Positions 61,297 through 64,000 of a stretch of 64,000 nucleotides of DNA are shown here, one piece after another. Under the pieces are notes generated by a model. The model did no database searches, was not told the DNA's origin, and saw nothing but the letters and a program-made list of their open reading frames with translations. How positions within the stretch are numbered: position 1 is the stretch's first letter; each line of letters opens with the position of its first letter. The DNA comes from Candidatus Ulvibacter alkanivorans (lineage in GTDB: Bacteria > Bacteroidota > Bacteroidia > Flavobacteriales > Flavobacteriaceae): positions 1-64,000 of the forward strand of contig NZ_QOLC01000080.1 of NCBI RefSeq assembly GCF_003333325.1. The letters are read 5' to 3'. The position numbers were made by a program, and so were the translations under genes.

Positions 61297-62484
61297 TTAA
61301 GCAATTACACCGCTTCCAATTAGTTCTTCACCAAGATACCAAGCCACGAATTGACCTTCGGTGATCGCTGATTGCGGATTCACAAATATAACATAAAGTC
61401 CATTAGCAGTTTGATGCAAGGTTGCGTCCTCTAAGGGTTGTCGGTATCGAATTCGAGCCTTTACTTCCATAGTTTCTCCTTCACTCAATCGTAGGTCCTC
61501 CCGAACCCAATGCGTTTCTTCCTGTGTTACATAAAGACCGCGTCTATACAATCCCGGGTGATCTTTTCCTTGTCCGGTGTAAATCACATTAGAGTCAACA
61601 TCGGTTTCTATAACGAACAAAGGTTCTTTGGTCCCACCTACGGCTAAACCCTTGCGTTGTCCTTTTGTAAAATAATGGGCTCCTTGGTGTTTTCCCACTA
61701 TCTTGCCATCGGTTGTGGAGTAGCTTGGTTTTTGGGAGAGATAGCTTAGTTTTTCTTCTTCGGAAGCAAACTCGGGCGATTCATTAGTGTAGGTAGCAAG
61801 ATTGGCCGGAACTTCTACTATAACTCCTTCTTTTGGCGCTAACTGCTGCTGAAGGAATTCGGGCAGTCGTACCTTTCCGATAAAACACAACCCTTGCGAG
61901 TCCCTTTTCTCTGCTGTAATTAGCCCTTGTTCTGAAGCAATTTTACGCACTTCGGGTTTTAATAACTCACCAACCGGAAAAAGGGTCTTCGCCAATTGCT
62001 CCTGTGACAACTGACATAAAAAATAAGATTGATCTTTATTTGGGTCCTTTCCGGAAAGTAGTCGATACGTAGTTGTGCCGTTGTCTTTCAATTCATCCTT
62101 ACGACAATAATGACCCGTAGCCACATAATCGGCTCCCAATTCGAGTGCAATTTTCATAAACACATCGAATTTTATCTCACGATTACAAAGCACATCAGGA
62201 TTAGGTGTTCTTCCCATTTCATATTCGTGGAACATATAATCAACGATCTTTTCCTTGTATTGTTCACTAAGGTCGACTGTTTGAAAAGGGATGCCTAGTT
62301 TTTGAGCGACCAACATAGCGTCATTACTATCTTCTAACCAAGGGCATTCATCAGAAATAGTAACCGAATCGTCGTGCCAATTTTTCATAAACAGGCCAAT
62401 AACATCGTATCCCTGCTCTTTCAGAAGATAGGCTGCAACACTGGAGTCCACTCCGCCGCTAAGTCCGACAACTACACGTTTCAT
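61297..62484 (-). CDS. mnmA: tRNA-specific 2-thiouridylase
   Basis: 395 residues. PP-loop [16 protein letters not shown] (about 6-21) adenylates U34 of Lys, Glu and Gln tRNAs. The catalytic pair is C100 ([12 protein letters not shown]) and C200 ([11 protein letters not shown]). GHYCRK and [10 protein letters not shown] contact tRNA, and a C-terminal beta-barrel ends the protein. All key residues are present. It leads a minus-strand run with the subtilase and the FabK-like gene. Confidence 0.97.
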   Translation of the reverse strand: MKRVVVGLSGGVDSSVAAYLLKEQGYDVIGLFMKNWHDDSVTISDECPWLEDSNDAMLVAQKLGIPFQTVDLSEQYKEKIVDYMFHEYEMGRTPNPDVLCNREIKFDVFMKIALELGADYVATGHYCRKDELKDNGTTTYRLLSGKDPNKDQSYFLCQLSQEQLAKTLFPVGELLKPEVRKIASEQGLITAEKRDSQGLCFIGKVRLPEFLQQQLAPKEGVIVEVPANLATYTNESPEFASEEEKLSYLSQKPSYSTTDGKIVGKHQGAHYFTKGQRKGLAVGGTKEPLFVIETDVDSNVIYTGQGKDHPGLYRRGLYVTQEETHWVREDLRLSEGETMEVKARIRYRQPLEDATLHQTANGLYVIFVNPQSAITEGQFVAWYLGEELIGSGVIA

Positions 62485-62503
62485 CTTTTAATAATTCAGA
62501 TTG

Positions 62504-62511
62504 CAAATTTA
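62504..62511 (-). promoter_or_regulatory. -7 box of mnmA
   Basis: TAAATTTG on the minus strand, exact consensus, 19 bases before the mnmA ATG. Confidence 0.55.
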
Positions 62512-62564
62512 CAATAAATTAGAGAGTATTTGAGGTGGGGCACAACCCGTCTTCGATGCTAAAC

Positions 62565-63260
62565 TTATTGTCTTGAAGGGTTGGGTTTGGGATATGTTTC
62601 CTCCACTTCGATCTTTCCATTTTTATAATACTGCCATAGCCCATCTTTCTTACCATTTTTATACTGACCTTTAATGGTAACATTTCCGAAGGCATCAAAA
62701 TATACAGCCGGACCGTGAAGCTGACCGTCCTTATACAGCAACTTTTTTAACAATACACCGTCTGGTGCGTAGAATAAGTTTTCACCGTGTCGTTCTCCTT
62801 TTGCGTAGGTCACCGTTTCGGTGATCGTACCGTTTGGATAATATACCGTGCTTACACCGTCTAATTTTCCATCGACATAGTGTTGACGTTCCATCACTTG
62901 ATCTGACTTCTCGTGGTAATAGACCCATTCCCCTATTCGCGCCTTTCCGTTCATGTGTCCTTCACTTACTAATTTCCCTTTGATGGTATAATACGAAACT
63001 TTGGCAATGGGATTATCTCGGTTAAACTCTTTAATGACCGTAGGTTGATCTTTGCACTCCTCACAGTAAAACTTAAATACCCCAACTTCTTTGCCATGTT
63101 CAAACTGTCCTTGATAGCGTAGTTGCTGAGAGGACGGGTAGGTCTTTTTCCAAATACCATGACGCTTCCCCTCAGCATCTGTTTGATTAATAGCTTCTTG
63201 TGCCTGAACAGAAGCTAACGTGAAGAATATTCCGAAGAAAATAAAAAGACGATCGCTCAT
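62565..63260 (-). CDS. Exported YwqK-type repeat (MORN-variant) protein
   Basis: 231 residues with a signal peptide (to about residue 20, VQAQEA). It then has about seven short repeats of the form G-x-W/K...YY.NG.L/K-x-G (KRHGIWKKTYPSSQQ, RIGEWVYYHEKSDQV, LDGVSTVYYPNGTI, ERHGENLFYAPDGVL, LHGPAVYFDAFGNV, KDGLWQYYKNGKI). The family is often labelled YwqK antitoxin, but no toxin gene is present and it is exported, so that label is not used. Role unknown, envelope-located. Confidence 0.83.
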   Translation of the reverse strand: MSDRLFIFFGIFFTLASVQAQEAINQTDAEGKRHGIWKKTYPSSQQLRYQGQFEHGKEVGVFKFYCEECKDQPTVIKEFNRDNPIAKVSYYTIKGKLVSEGHMNGKARIGEWVYYHEKSDQVMERQHYVDGKLDGVSTVYYPNGTITETVTYAKGERHGENLFYAPDGVLLKKLLYKDGQLHGPAVYFDAFGNVTIKGQYKNGKKDGLWQYYKNGKIEVEETYPKPNPSRQ

Positions 63261-63362
63261 AAGTATCTTTTAAGTTGATAACGATTAAAAAAGCATAGTA
63301 TTAACCTGGCTGTGGATATTTCAAAAAATATACCACAAGTAAGTAATCGAATCTACGAGCTA

Positions 63363-64000
63363 TTATTTCTTAGCTGCTTTCTTCTGTTGTTCTGCTTGCT
63401 CCATCATTTCTGCCATCTTTCGCTGAAAACGATTTTGCTTTTTAGGCTTTTTCTTGTTCTCTTGGATCTTGGCACGTATCTTTTCTTCATCTAAAATGAA
63501 GTTCTTGATCACCAACATAATACCAATGGTAATTAAGTTGGAAGTAAGATAGTATAATGACAATCCACTTGCGTAATTATTAAAGAACACCAACATAAAC
63601 AGCGGAGACAAGTACATTAGGAATTTCATATTAGGCATTCCGGGTTGTTGTGCTGCCTGCATGCTTTGCCCCATGGTCATCATCATATAAATAAAGATGG
63701 CTATCGATGCCAGGATGGGGAACAAACTCACGTGGTCACCATAAAATGGGATATGGAATGGTAATTCTGCTATCGTATCATAACTCGAAAGGTCATCGGC
63801 CCATAAAAAGCTTTTTTGGCGCAGATCGAAAGCGGTTGGGAAAAAGGTAAACAATGCATAGAACACCGGGATCTGTAACAGTGCAGGTAAACACCCTTTT
63901 AACGGGCTGGCTCCTGCTACATTTTGAAGTTTCATCGTTTCCTGCTGAATCTTCATTTTGTTATCCTTGTACTTTTCACGTATCGCATCTAACTCGGGAC
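63363..64000 (-). CDS. yidC: Membrane protein insertase YidC, C-terminal part (cut by window end)
   Basis: The reading frame runs off the window edge; about 212 C-terminal residues are visible. PELDAIREKYKDNKMKIQQETMKLQ, then GASPLKGCLPALLQIPVFYALFTFF and PNMKFLMYLSPLFMLVFFNNYASGLSLYYLTSNL are the conserved YidC membrane core with its substrate groove. A lysine-rich tail follows, as in enzymes that bind ribosomes. It inserts inner-membrane proteins alone or with Sec. The large periplasmic domain should lie outside this window. Confidence 0.93.
   Translation of the reverse strand, partial: PELDAIREKYKDNKMKIQQETMKLQNVAGASPLKGCLPALLQIPVFYALFTFFPTAFDLRQKSFLWADDLSSYDTIAELPFHIPFYGDHVSLFPILASIAIFIYMMMTMGQSMQAAQQPGMPNMKFLMYLSPLFMLVFFNNYASGLSLYYLTSNLITIGIMLVIKNFILDEEKIRAKIQENKKKPKKQNRFQRKMAEMMEQAEQQKKAAKK

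Larger units (their letters stand above)
463..63237. repeat. Dispersed octamer CTTCGGAA / TTCCGAAG, about 59 copies
   Basis: Hand count over the window. CTTCGGAA starts at 606, 3047, 6270, 9243, 9675, 10767, 12025, 14298, 16804, 20217, 24374, 24386, 26267, 26330, 28687, 30815, 34037, 35584, 40068, 41383, 44211, 44964, 45630, 46283, 49776, 50215, 50686, 56653, 57402, 61758. TTCCGAAG starts at 463, 2732, 4343, 5564, 6439, 8296, 8791, 9870, 13290, 15995, 19419, 19662, 21985, 22090, 24566, 25493, 26823, 28608, 35788, 44821, 44905, 45178, 48747, 51391, 52720, 53713, 59072, 62684, 63230. The list may miss a few. Nearly all are inside genes. Confidence 0.8.

Noticed and set aside
463..63237. Codon or dipeptide preference as the cause of the CTTCGGAA excess
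   Set aside because: The word appears in all three frames and on both strands of genes, and one-base variants that would serve the same codons are far rarer.
62565..63260. Antitoxin of a toxin-antitoxin pair
   Set aside because: The label is only the family name; the protein is exported and no toxin gene adjoins.
1..64000. tRNA, rRNA, CRISPR array, prophage or integrative element
   Set aside because: No cloverleaf-like segments, repeat-spacer pattern, integrase, phage or transfer genes were seen; gaps between genes are all under 300 bases.

Overview
This window is a chromosomal segment of a marine-type Flavobacteriaceae (Bacteroidetes), A+T-rich and very densely coded. The assignment rests on three things. 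Several secreted proteins carry type IX secretion (T9SS) C-terminal sorting domains of both type A and type B. Promoters use the Bacteroidetes-type -7 box TAnnTTTG, and start codons lack Shine-Dalgarno sites. The gene families (DUF5606, DUF349, OstA-like, FAD-only photolyase with DUF2805/DUF2256) are typical of flavobacteria. The genus cannot be fixed. I see no rRNA, tRNA, CRISPR array, insertion sequence or prophage, and no gene-free stretch longer than 300 bases.

Layout. 0.1-3.7 kb: a TfoX-domain protein, then a translationally coupled photolyase/cryptochrome operon. 3.8-8 kb: lipoproteins, small VOC and DinB proteins, and a type A T9SS protein. 8.1-18.8 kb: housekeeping genes (TrmH-type methyltransferase, Ste24-like protease, (p)ppGpp synthetase/hydrolase, Fur-family regulator, purA, OstA-like, aminotransferase, TPR protein). 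18.8-24.6 kb: two tandem DUF368 (PopT-type) membrane proteins, aroE, a DUF349 protein and a methyltransferase. 24.6-27 kb (minus strand): mazG, DUF5606, def, ruvX. 27.1 kb: dapD. 27.9-34.5 kb: a surface-glycan cluster, probably lipooligosaccharide core, with GT9, two GT2, a Kdo-kinase-like protein, a rhamnosyltransferase-like protein and two CDP-glycerol-phosphotransferase-like proteins. 34.6-41.2 kb: threonylcarbamoyl-AMP synthase, CCA-adding enzyme, heme A synthase, an NdpA-like nucleoid protein and an ABC exporter. 41.2-46.1 kb: two type B T9SS surface proteins. 46.2-52.4 kb: uvrB, a thioredoxin-like/MarR pair, a metalloprotease, a GH3-like enzyme and rluF. 52.5-58.5 kb: Hsp20, DUF2254, TerB-like, sucC, lysA and SRPBCC. 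58.7-64 kb (minus strand): FabK-like oxidoreductase, T9SS subtilase, mnmA, a YwqK-type repeat protein and the start-side-truncated yidC.

The strongest signal that no gene explains is the octamer CTTCGGAA (reverse complement TTCCGAAG). I counted 59 copies by hand, 30 in one orientation and 29 in the other, spread over the whole window in all reading frames, where fewer than two are expected by chance. It behaves like a DNA-uptake word or another genome-wide recognition word. Other points of interest are the FAD-only photolyase with an antenna-like fold apparently at its C-terminus, loss of the Fe-S cysteines in its partner photolyase, a hairpin overlapping the marR promoter beside a thioredoxin-like gene, in-phase direct repeats over the hsp20 promoter, face-to-face promoters inside the glycan cluster, and promoters so close to ATG that two genes look leaderless.

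All family calls come from reading motifs by eye; no database search was run.
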